DNA of 64,000 nt, taken from the NCBI RefSeq assembly GCF_025399895.1, contig NZ_JAODUA010000025.1, positions 1 through 64,000 on the forward strand, given 5' to 3'. A program made the translations under genes and the position numbers. How positions within the stretch are numbered: the first letter of the stretch is position 1; each line of letters starts with the position of its first letter. The stretch is from Streptomyces sp. ASQP_92 (GTDB taxonomy: Bacteria; Actinomycetota; Actinomycetes; Streptomycetales; Streptomycetaceae). The notes below the pieces were generated by a model, which saw only the letters and a program-made list of their open reading frames with translations, was not told where the DNA came from and did no database searches. Below are positions 49,895 through 57,444 of this stretch, piece by piece.

Positions 49895-51349
49895 TCAGAC
49901 GGCCAGGGTCTCGGGGGAGTTGGCTTCCTCGGAGGGCTCGGCGGGCACCACGGCCGGCTTGGGCAGGGCGAGGTAGAGCAGCCCGGAGATCACGATGGTG
50001 GCGACCCAGCCGAGGCCGTACTCGCCGATCGGGTTGTTCGCGGACAGCGGCCCGGTGAACCAGTCGGAGGTGGTGAACATCAGGCCGCCGACCAGGCCGA
50101 CCGCCCAGGCGATGACGGCGGCGGGGGAGAAGCCGCCCTTGTACCAGTAGGCGCTGGTACGGGTCGTGTCGAGCAGCGCCTTGGCGTCGTACTCGGTGCG
50201 GCGCAGCATGTCCGCGCCGAACACGCCGACCCAGGCCGAGAACGCGACGGCGAGCAGCGACAGGAAGGCGATGAAGGAGCCCATGAAGCTGGTCGCGACC
50301 AGCATCAGGATGCCGCCGAACACCAGGGAGATGACCGCGTTGACGGAGACCGCCCAGTGCCGGGGGATCTTGAAGCCGAGGGTCTGCGCGGTGAAGCCCG
50401 CCGAGTACATCGACATCGAGTTGATCAGCAGCATGCCCACCAGGGCGATCAGCAGATACGGCACCGCGATCCACATCGGCAGGATCTCGCCGAGGAAGGA
50501 CACCGGGTCGGCGGCCGAGGCGAGGTCCGGCGTGGAGACGGCCATGACGGCGCCCATCAGGACCATGGGCAGCACGACGATCCCGGCGCCGCCGATGGAG
50601 TTGCCCACGATCGCCCTGGCGGAGGCGGTGCGCGGCAGGTAGCGGGCGAAGTCGGGCGCGGAGGGGATCCAGCTCACGCCACCGGCGGCGATCATGCCGG
50701 TGCCCGCGACCATCAGCGAGGTCTTGCCGGCCGGCTGGTCGAAGACCGCGGACCAGTGGGTGTTCATGACCAGGTAGACCAGGACCAGGACCGAGAACCC
50801 GCCGAACAGGAACGTCGCGTACTTGTTGCACTTCTGCACGACATGGATGCCGAGGCCCGAGATCGCGAAGGTGATGACCACGAAGACGGCGAGGGTGACG
50901 ATGATCAGGAACGTGTTGCTCTTGATCCCGAAGAGGATGTCGAGCACGGTCAGCACCGCGTAGGCGCCGGTCACCGCGTTGATGGTCTCCCAGCCCCAGC
51001 GCGCCACCCAGATCAGTGAACCGGGCAGCAGATTGCCGCGCTGGCCGAACACCGCGCGCGACAGCGCCATGCCGGGGGCACCGCCGCGCTTGCCCGCGAT
51101 CCCGATGAGCCCGACCAGGCCGTACGAGACGATGGGCGCGGCCACGGCGACCACGAGCGCCTGCCAGAAGTTCAGCTTGTACGCGACGACGAGGCTCGCG
51201 CCCATGGTGAGCAGCAGCACGCTGATGTTCGCGGCGACCCAGGTGGGAAACAGCTCGCGGGTTCTCGCGGTGCGCTCCGCGTCCGGCACGGGCTCAAGGC
51301 CGCGTGTTTCCAGGGCGCTCTGCGGTTCGTCGGTGGTGCCAGTGTTCAT
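49895..51349 (-). CDS. NCS1-family nucleobase/purine-cytosine permease
   Basis: A 484-residue membrane protein with about 12 hydrophobic segments. Motifs typical of NCS1 transporters (cytosine, uracil, hydantoin, allantoin) are LFPTWVAANISVLLLTMGAS (N-terminal), GNLLPGSLIWVARWGWE, IPSAPDFARYLPRTAS and NSMSMYSAGFTAQTLGFKIPR. The N-terminal tail and C-terminal tail are polar. ATG 51349. The downstream monooxygenase gene suggests uptake and oxidative attack on an N-heterocycle. It is divergent from ftsY. The substrate is unknown. Confidence 0.9.
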   Translation of the reverse strand: MNTGTTDEPQSALETRGLEPVPDAERTARTRELFPTWVAANISVLLLTMGASLVVAYKLNFWQALVVAVAAPIVSYGLVGLIGIAGKRGGAPGMALSRAVFGQRGNLLPGSLIWVARWGWETINAVTGAYAVLTVLDILFGIKSNTFLIIVTLAVFVVITFAISGLGIHVVQKCNKYATFLFGGFSVLVLVYLVMNTHWSAVFDQPAGKTSLMVAGTGMIAAGGVSWIPSAPDFARYLPRTASARAIVGNSIGGAGIVVLPMVLMGAVMAVSTPDLASAADPVSFLGEILPMWIAVPYLLIALVGMLLINSMSMYSAGFTAQTLGFKIPRHWAVSVNAVISLVFGGILMLVATSFMGSFIAFLSLLAVAFSAWVGVFGADMLRRTEYDAKALLDTTRTSAYWYKGGFSPAAVIAWAVGLVGGLMFTTSDWFTGPLSANNPIGEYGLGWVATIVISGLLYLALPKPAVVPAEPSEEANSPETLAV

Positions 51350-51542
51350 GGGGGTGGAGTTCCGTGCCTCTCGCTCGGCTCGACGCTGAGCCGGTGGGGA
51401 TGGTCGAAGGGGACTCTACGCGCGTTGATGCGGCCAGCTCTATCGTACTTTAGTCCGACACCTGCCCCATAGTTCCCTTCCGTACTCGGAGGAACGCACA
51501 AACCGGGTGCGGACGGGGCCCATACCCGATACTGGGACGGTT

Positions 51543-52751
51543 ATGGAATTCGTCATCCTTGCTGTAGTCATCGCCCTGGTCGCGGTCGGCGCGATCAGCG
51601 GGCTCGTGGTCAGCAGCCGCAAGAAGAAGCAGCTGCCGCCCACCGCACCGCCGAGCACGCCGACCATCACAGCCCCGCCCGCCGAACCTCAGGTCGGTGA
51701 GGACGCCGCGGAGACGGCTCAGGAGCCGCGCCGCACCATCGAGGAGGTCGGCCTCCCCGAGGCGCCCGCCGCCCCGGTCCTCGTCGAGGAACCGGCCGCC
51801 CCCGAGGTCCCGGCGCTGGACGTCCCCGAGCCGACGGCCGGCCGCCTCGTCCGGCTGCGGGCCCGCCTCGCCCGCTCGCAGAACTCGCTCGGCAAGGGAC
51901 TGCTCACCCTGCTCTCCCGCGAGCACCTCGACGACGACACCTGGGAGGAGATCGAGGACACCCTGCTGACCGCCGACGTCGGCGTCGCGCCCACCCAGGA
52001 GCTGGTCGACCGGCTCCGCGAGCGCGTCAAGGTGCTCGGCACCCGCACCCCAGAGGAGCTGCGCACCCTGCTGCGCGAGGAACTCCTCAACCTGCTCGGC
52101 ACCGACTTCGACCGCGAGGTCAAGACGGAGGGCGGCGAGACCGTCCCCGGCGTCGTGATGGTCGTCGGCGTCAACGGCACCGGCAAGACCACCACCACCG
52201 GCAAGCTCGCCCGCGTCCTGGTCGCCGACGGCAAGTCCGTCGTCCTCGGCGCGGCCGACACCTTCCGCGCCGCCGCCGCCGACCAGCTCCAGACCTGGGG
52301 CGAGCGCGTGGGCGCCCGCACCGTGCGCGGCCCCGAGGGCGGCGACCCCGCCTCGATCGCCTTCGACGCCGTCAAGGAAGGCATCGCCGAGGGAGCCGAC
52401 GTCGTCCTCATCGACACCGCGGGCCGGCTGCACACCAAGACCGGCCTCATGGACGAGCTCGGCAAGGTCAAGCGCGTCGTCGAGAAGCACGGCCCGCTGG
52501 ACGAGGTGCTGCTCGTGCTCGACGCCACCACCGGACAGAACGGCCTGGTCCAGGCCCGGGTGTTCGCCGAGGTCGTCGACATCACCGGCATCGTCCTGAC
52601 CAAGCTGGACGGCACCGCCAAGGGCGGCATCGTCATCGCCGTCCAGCGCGAACTGGGCGTCCCCGTCAAGCTCGTCGGGCTCGGCGAGGGCGCGGACGAC
52701 CTGGCGCCGTTCGAGCCGGAGGCGTTCGTCGACGCCCTCATCGGCGACTGA
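51543..52751 (+). CDS. ftsY: signal recognition particle receptor FtsY
   Basis: A 402-residue SRP receptor GTPase. The N-terminus is a membrane anchor (EFVILAVVIALVAVGAI, residues 2-18) followed by RKKK, then an acidic/Pro-rich linker to about 100. The NG domain has GVNGTGKT (209-216), DTFRAAAADQL, DTAGRLHTKTGLM and TKLDGTAKGG. ATG 51543 gives the anchor as the actinobacterial family expects; an earlier in-frame start at 51507 would precede it. No ribosome site, so it may be leaderless (ATACTGG lies 10 bp upstream). With Ffh, encoded 8 kb on, it targets proteins to the membrane. Confidence 0.95.
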   Translation: MEFVILAVVIALVAVGAISGLVVSSRKKKQLPPTAPPSTPTITAPPAEPQVGEDAAETAQEPRRTIEEVGLPEAPAAPVLVEEPAAPEVPALDVPEPTAGRLVRLRARLARSQNSLGKGLLTLLSREHLDDDTWEEIEDTLLTADVGVAPTQELVDRLRERVKVLGTRTPEELRTLLREELLNLLGTDFDREVKTEGGETVPGVVMVVGVNGTGKTTTTGKLARVLVADGKSVVLGAADTFRAAAADQLQTWGERVGARTVRGPEGGDPASIAFDAVKEGIAEGADVVLIDTAGRLHTKTGLMDELGKVKRVVEKHGPLDEVLLVLDATTGQNGLVQARVFAEVVDITGIVLTKLDGTAKGGIVIAVQRELGVPVKLVGLGEGADDLAPFEPEAFVDALIGD

Positions 52752-52771
52752 CGCCAACCCGTCCGCGCACG

Positions 52772-52815
52772 ATCGCCCCGCCGCACCGAAGAGGTGCGGC
52801 GGGGCGATTGTTCTG
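52772..52815. terminator. terminator between ftsY and the prim-pol-like gene
   Basis: A perfect 16-bp stem, arms beginning ATCGCCCCGCCGCACC and ending GGGGCGAT, with a GAAGA loop and a T-rich flank (TTGTTCTG). It serves both convergent genes. Confidence 0.92.
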
Positions 52816-53481
52816 TCAGGCCGCTGACCGGTGACAGATGTACGCCAGCGTGCCCAGCAGGAGGCGGGCCTCGGGCGGCCGGGTCGCGGTGTCCAGGGAC
52901 GGCGGCCGCAGCCAGCGCACATCGCCCGACGGAGGTGCCGGCACATGGCTGCCGCGCGGCGGGCAGCGCAGGTCCAGGACCGCGTCGTCCCAGCCCATCC
53001 GGTAGAGCAGCCGGGGGAGTTCGGCCGAGGCGCCCGGGGCGACATAGAAGTGGGTGCGCCCCTGAGGCGTCGTCGAGACCGGGCCCAGCGGAAGCCCCAT
53101 CCGCTCAAGGCGCACCAGGGCGCGACGCCCGGCCGCGGCCGCCACGTCCAGGACGTCGAAGGTCCGCCCGACCGGCAGCAGCACCGCCGCGCCGGGACAT
53201 CGCGACCACGCCCGGGTCACCTCGTCGAGGGTGGCCCCGGCGGACACCTCCGGCAGGAATTCGAGCGGATGCGCGCCCGGCGCCGGGCAGGAGGAACTGC
53301 CGCAGGAGCACTCGCCGTTGAGGGCGCGGGCGCCCGGTGCGACGTCCCAGCCCCACAGGCCGGTGTACTCGGCCACCACGGTGGCCTCGCTCGTGCGGGT
53401 CGTACGCGCGGAGCGGCCGCGGCGCCAAGAGCCGGGCCCGGTCTCCCTGATCCCCCGGCTGCCGCCGATCGTGAAGCCCAT
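52816..53481 (-). CDS. prim-pol (bifunctional DNA primase/polymerase)-like protein
   Basis: A 221-residue protein of the prim-pol-like class found beside nsdA in Streptomyces. The core runs from YTGLWGWDVAPGARAL through NGECSCGSSSCPAPGAHPLEF, VLLPVGRTFDVLDVAAAAGRR and GPVSTTPQGRTHFYVAPG. The cysteine set C-x-C-x4-C may bind zinc. VGRTFDVLDV holds the aspartates of a prim-pol-type active site. The N-terminal 30 residues are basic. Its length is short for full primases, so it may be a domain-only member. Function in the cell is unknown. Confidence 0.75.
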   Translation of the reverse strand: MGFTIGGSRGIRETGPGSWRRGRSARTTRTSEATVVAEYTGLWGWDVAPGARALNGECSCGSSSCPAPGAHPLEFLPEVSAGATLDEVTRAWSRCPGAAVLLPVGRTFDVLDVAAAAGRRALVRLERMGLPLGPVSTTPQGRTHFYVAPGASAELPRLLYRMGWDDAVLDLRCPPRGSHVPAPPSGDVRWLRPPSLDTATRPPEARLLLGTLAYICHRSAA

Positions 53482-53912
53482 GCCCCCTCCAACGGGTGTG
53501 CCGCGTCGGTGGTTACGACGCCAGTGACGTAGTCGTGACGATCCGGAGTTTTCCCGTCACTTTCCGTCCCCGCCAGGTCGGACACGGTCGTGAAAGAGGT
53601 GGTGCGATGTGCGCCGCGCGCCCCGGCTCACTCCGCTCCACCCGACGCTGATCGTCATGTGTCAAGTGAATCGCGCCCGGCAGCAGGGGAGTTCATTCGA
53701 AGGGGTGGCGAATGGTGGCGTTTCTGGAATCGCCATGGCTGGACGGGTGATCGTAGGATTACCGTCGGTACACGGACCTCGGGGGTGTACGCACCCGCGG
53801 GTATGCCGGAGGCAAGCGGGTTTACCGTCCGGACGGGTGCAACCGCGGGACAGGGAGCCCAACTAGCTGCATCCTGATAGGGGTTCGCGCAATCGATGCA
53901 CAACCGACGCAC
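53482..53912. other. intergenic region upstream of nsdA
   Basis: A 431-bp stretch with lower GC content than coding DNA and no credible gene. It should contain promoters for both the prim-pol-like gene and nsdA; no confident boxes were found. Confidence 0.5.
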
Positions 53913-55418
53913 ATGAGGCTTCAGCGGATTGGGGGCGTTCCAGTGGGCGGCAGTGGGGCTAGCGGGACGAGCGCCGGAAAGCGCCCCAACGAGCAGCTGA
54001 GTTCGTGGTTCGTACGCAGCGGCTGGTCGAAGGGCGAGCTGGCGCGGCAGGTGAACCGGCGGGCACGCCAGATGGGCGCGCACCACATCAGCACCGACAC
54101 CTCACGGGTGCGCCGCTGGCTCGACGGCGAGATGCCGCGCGAGCCGATTCCCCGGATCCTCTCGGAGCTGTTCTCCGAGCGCTTCGGCAGCGTCGTCGCC
54201 ATCGAGGACCTGGGCCTGCGCCAGGCCCACCAGTCGCCGTCGGTGTCCGGCGTCGACCTGCCCTGGGCCGGTCCCCAAACGGTCTCCCTGCTCAGCGAGT
54301 TCTCCCGCAGCGACCTGATGCTCGCCCGGCGCGGCTTCCTCGGCACCTCGCTGATGCTGGCCGCCGGGCCCTCCCTGATCGAGCCCATGCAGCGCTGGCT
54401 GGTGCCCTCGCTCAGCAGCGAGCCCGGCCCCCCCGAGACCGCCGCGAGCGCCCGGCGCCCCTCCCGGCTCTCCAAGCCCGAACTGGAACTGCTCGAATCC
54501 ACCACCGCCATGTTCCGCCAGTGGGACGCCCAGTGCGGCGGGGGACTGCGCCGCAAGGCCGTGGTCGGCCAGCTCCACGAGGTCACCGACCTGCTCCAGG
54601 AACCCCAGCCCGCCGCCACCGCCAAGCGCCTCTTCCAGTGCGCCGCCGAACTCGCCGAGCTCGCGGGCTGGATGAGTTACGACGTCGGCCTCCAGCCCAC
54701 CGCCCAGAAGTACTTCGTGCTCGCCCTGCACGCCTCCAAGGAGGCGGGCGACAAGCCGCTGGGCTCGTACATCCTGTCCTCCATGAGCCGCCAGATGATC
54801 CACCTGGGCCGGCCCGACGACGCCCTGGAACTCATCCACCTCGCCCAGTACGGCAGCCGCGACTGCGCCACCGCCCGCACCCAGGCCATGCTGTATGCGA
54901 TGGAGGCCCGCGCCTACGCCAACATGGGCCAGCCCAGCAAGACCAAACGGGCCGTCCGGATGGCCGAGGACACCTTCGGCGACGCCGGGCTCGACGGCGA
55001 GCCGGAGCCCGACTGGATCCGCTTCTTCTCCGAGGCCGAGCTCAACGGGGAGAACGCCCACTCCTACCGCGACCTCGCCTATGTGGCGGGCCGCAGCCCC
55101 ACCTACGCCTCCCTCGCCGAGCCCGTCATGGAGCAGGCCGTCGCCCTGTTCGGCAAGGACGAGGAGCACCAGCGCTCCTACGCCCTGAACCTCATCGGCA
55201 TGGCCACCGTGCACCTGCTCAAGCGGGAGCCCGAGCAGTCGACCGTGCTGGCCGAGCAGGCCCTCAGGGTCGCCAAGCGGGTCCGCTCCGAGCGGGTCAA
55301 CACCCGGCTGCGCAAGACCGTCGACACCGCCGCGCGGGACTTCTCGGACGTCGCCGAGGTGGTCCGGATGACGGATCTGCTCAGCAGGGAACTGCCCGAG
55401 ACGGCCGAGGCCGTCTGA
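53913..55418 (+). CDS. nsdA: NsdA, negative regulator of differentiation and antibiotic production
   Basis: A 501-residue regulator. The N-terminal part has a helix-turn-helix-like region (WFVRSGWSKGELARQVNRRARQMGAHHISTDTSRVRRWLDGEMPRE, cited in pieces). The remainder is helical with TPR-like repeats (AAELAELAGWMSYDVG; AHSYRDLAYVAGRS; YALNLIGMATVHLLKRE). A GTG at 53943 with GGGGGCG upstream is an alternative start giving 491 residues. In S. coelicolor NsdA represses sporulation and antibiotic synthesis; disruption increases production (established for that gene). The identification rests on its sequence and position. Confidence 0.88.
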   Translation: MRLQRIGGVPVGGSGASGTSAGKRPNEQLSSWFVRSGWSKGELARQVNRRARQMGAHHISTDTSRVRRWLDGEMPREPIPRILSELFSERFGSVVAIEDLGLRQAHQSPSVSGVDLPWAGPQTVSLLSEFSRSDLMLARRGFLGTSLMLAAGPSLIEPMQRWLVPSLSSEPGPPETAASARRPSRLSKPELELLESTTAMFRQWDAQCGGGLRRKAVVGQLHEVTDLLQEPQPAATAKRLFQCAAELAELAGWMSYDVGLQPTAQKYFVLALHASKEAGDKPLGSYILSSMSRQMIHLGRPDDALELIHLAQYGSRDCATARTQAMLYAMEARAYANMGQPSKTKRAVRMAEDTFGDAGLDGEPEPDWIRFFSEAELNGENAHSYRDLAYVAGRSPTYASLAEPVMEQAVALFGKDEEHQRSYALNLIGMATVHLLKREPEQSTVLAEQALRVAKRVRSERVNTRLRKTVDTAARDFSDVAEVVRMTDLLSRELPETAEAV

Positions 55419-55753
55419 GGCACCGGCCGCCCGCCGGCCCCGGCGGCGGCCCCCACACCCCGGCCGCGACACACCCCGTTCAGCCCGACTCGGCTCCCCC
55501 ACGCCAGGTCGAGCGGGTGGCGTCGCGGCCGGTCCTCATGGGCGGCGCCCCGGATGGTAGGGGCCGCGCCCGCGCCGATCCGGCAGTTCACGGGCGCGTA
55601 ACACGCCCGCCTCCTTCGTCACTGCGGCGAAACATCGAGCGGCATCGACCGAAACCGCGCTGGGACAACCTCAGGGCGCATAACCGGCCTCCAGCCAGTT
55701 CCCGCCCGAGTAACGCCCCCCGCACGGGTCGTACCGACGACGAGGAGACGCCG
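55419..55753. other. nsdA-amtB intergenic region with nitrogen-control site
   Basis: These 335 bp hold the amtB promoter. Two GAAAC half-sites 22 bp apart (55629-55633 and 55651-55655) fit a GlnR operator. Otherwise no genes or repeats are seen. Confidence 0.6.
55618..55655 (+). promoter_or_regulatory. GlnR-type operator of amtB-glnK-glnD
   Basis: GTCAC-N6-GAAAC (55618-55633) is followed after 6 bp by CGGCA-N6-GAAAC (55640-55655). GlnR boxes have the form gTnAc-n6-GaAAc, often as two copies at 22-bp intervals, as here; the second a-site is poor. GlnR is known to activate amtB in Streptomyces. Confidence 0.7.
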
Positions 55754-57094
55754 ATGCCTCCAGGCATCACGCTCGCAGCTGACGCTCCCCAGCTGTCCAG
55801 CGCCAACACCGGATTCATGCTGATCTGCTCGGCACTGGTGATGATCATGACGCCCGGGCTCGCCTTCTTCTACGGAGGCATGGTCCGCGTCAAGAGCACC
55901 TTGAACATGCTGATGATGAGCTTCATCAGCCTCGGCATCGTCACGATCCTGTGGGTGCTCTACGGATTCAGCCTGGCCTTCGGCGAGAGCAACGGCTTCA
56001 TCGGCTGGTCCAAGGACTACTTCGGGCTCAGCGGCATCGGCCTGGTCCAGCTCTGGCCCGGCTACAGCATCCCGGTCTACGTCTTCGCGGTCTTCCAGTT
56101 GATGTTCGCGGTGATCACGCCCGCCCTCATCAGCGGAGCGCTCGCCGACCGCGTCAAGTTCACCGCCTGGGCGCTGTTCACCGCGCTGTGGGTCACCGTC
56201 GTCTACTTCCCCGTCGCGCACTGGGTGTGGGCCTCGGACGGCTGGCTCTTCAAGAAGGGCGTCATCGACTTCGCCGGCGGCACCGCCGTGCACATCAACG
56301 CGGGTGCGGCCGCCCTCGGCGTGATCCTGGTGATCGGCAAGCGCGTCGGCTTCAAGAAGGACCCCATGCGGCCGCACAGCCTGCCGCTGGTCATGCTCGG
56401 CGCGGGTCTGCTGTGGTTCGGCTGGTTCGGCTTCAACGCCGGCTCCTGGCTCGGCAACGACGACGGCGTGGGCGCCGTGATGTTCGTCAACACCCAGGTC
56501 GCCACCGCCGCCGCCATGCTCGCCTGGCTGCTCTACGAAAAGCTCCGCCACGGCTCCTTCACCACGCTCGGCGCGGCCTCCGGCGCCGTCGCGGGCCTGG
56601 TCGCCATCACGCCCTCGGGCGGCTGTGTCAGCCCGCTGGGCGCCATAGCGATCGGTGTCATCGCGGGCGTCCTGTGCGCCATGGCGATCAACCTCAAGTA
56701 CCGCTTCGGATTCGACGACTCGCTCGACGTCGTCGGCGTCCACATGGTCGGCGGCATCACCGGCTCCCTGCTCGTCGGCCTCTTCGCCACCGGCGGCGTA
56801 CAGTCCACCGCCAAGGGCCTCTTCTACGGAGGCGGCCTCGACCAGCTCGGCAAGCAGGCCCTCGGGGTGGGCGCGGTCCTCGGCTACTCCCTGGTGGTCT
56901 CCGCGGTCCTCGCCCTCGCCCTCGACAAGACGATCGGGATGCGGGTCCCCGAGGACGACGAGATCTCCGGCATCGACCAGGTCGAGCACGCCGAGACGGC
57001 GTACGACTTCAGTGGCGCGGGCGGCGGCACCGCCCCCCGCAGGACCGTGGCGGTCCCGGGCGACGTGGCAGCGAACAAGAAGGTGGACGCATGA
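55754..57094 (+). CDS. amtB: ammonium transporter
   Basis: A 446-residue Amt/MEP/Rh-family channel with about 11 membrane helices. LAFFYGGMVRVKSTLNMLMMS, DFAGGTAVHINAGAAAL (pore histidine) and DVVGVHMVGGITGSLLVG (second pore histidine) are the signatures. The C-terminal cytoplasmic tail (SGIDQVEHAETAYDFSG) contacts GlnK in the family. ATG 55754 follows GAGGAG. It ends overlapping the glnK start (ATGA). Operon amtB-glnK-glnD, controlled by GlnR. Confidence 0.97.
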   Translation: MPPGITLAADAPQLSSANTGFMLICSALVMIMTPGLAFFYGGMVRVKSTLNMLMMSFISLGIVTILWVLYGFSLAFGESNGFIGWSKDYFGLSGIGLVQLWPGYSIPVYVFAVFQLMFAVITPALISGALADRVKFTAWALFTALWVTVVYFPVAHWVWASDGWLFKKGVIDFAGGTAVHINAGAAALGVILVIGKRVGFKKDPMRPHSLPLVMLGAGLLWFGWFGFNAGSWLGNDDGVGAVMFVNTQVATAAAMLAWLLYEKLRHGSFTTLGAASGAVAGLVAITPSGGCVSPLGAIAIGVIAGVLCAMAINLKYRFGFDDSLDVVGVHMVGGITGSLLVGLFATGGVQSTAKGLFYGGGLDQLGKQALGVGAVLGYSLVVSAVLALALDKTIGMRVPEDDEISGIDQVEHAETAYDFSGAGGGTAPRRTVAVPGDVAANKKVDA

Positions 57095-57429
57095 AGCTCA
57101 TCACGGCGGTCGTCAAGCCGCACCGGCTCGACGAGATCAAGCAGGCCCTCCAGGCCTTCGGCGTCCACGGTCTGACCGTCACCGAGGCCAGCGGATACGG
57201 GCGCCAGCGCGGCCACACCGAGGTCTACCGCGGCGCCGAGTACACCGTCGACCTCGTACCCAAGATCCGCATAGAGGTCCTGGTCGAGGACGGCGACGCG
57301 GAGGAGCTGATCGAGGTCGTCGTCAAGGCCGCCCACACCGGAAAGATCGGCGACGGCAAGGTGTGGAGCGTGCCCGTCGAGACCGCGGTGCGGGTCCGTA
57401 CCGGCGAGCGCGGACCCGACGCGCTGTAG
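57091..57429 (+). CDS. glnK: PII nitrogen regulatory protein GlnK
   Basis: A 112-residue PII protein. The T-loop runs from GYGRQRGHTEVYRGAEYTVDL, with Y51 as the modified residue, and the C-terminal region TGKIGDGKVWSVPVETAVRVRTGERG is the B/C-loop signature. In Streptomyces GlnK is adenylylated, not uridylylated, on Y51 by GlnD. It binds AmtB to close the channel when nitrogen is plentiful. ATG 57091 overlaps the amtB stop. Confidence 0.97.
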   Translation: MKLITAVVKPHRLDEIKQALQAFGVHGLTVTEASGYGRQRGHTEVYRGAEYTVDLVPKIRIEVLVEDGDAEELIEVVVKAAHTGKIGDGKVWSVPVETAVRVRTGERGPDAL

Positions 57430-57444
57430 GCAAGGAGCTACTGG

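Noticed and set aside
53590..53877. Short open frames upstream of nsdA
   Set aside because: No ribosome sites or motifs, and a composition typical of intergenic DNA.
54005..55753. Long open frame in another phase through nsdA that runs into amtB
   Set aside because: The nsdA frame has clear motifs. The alternative frame upstream of ATG 55754 is Arg/Pro-rich noise; amtB starts at its own ribosome site.
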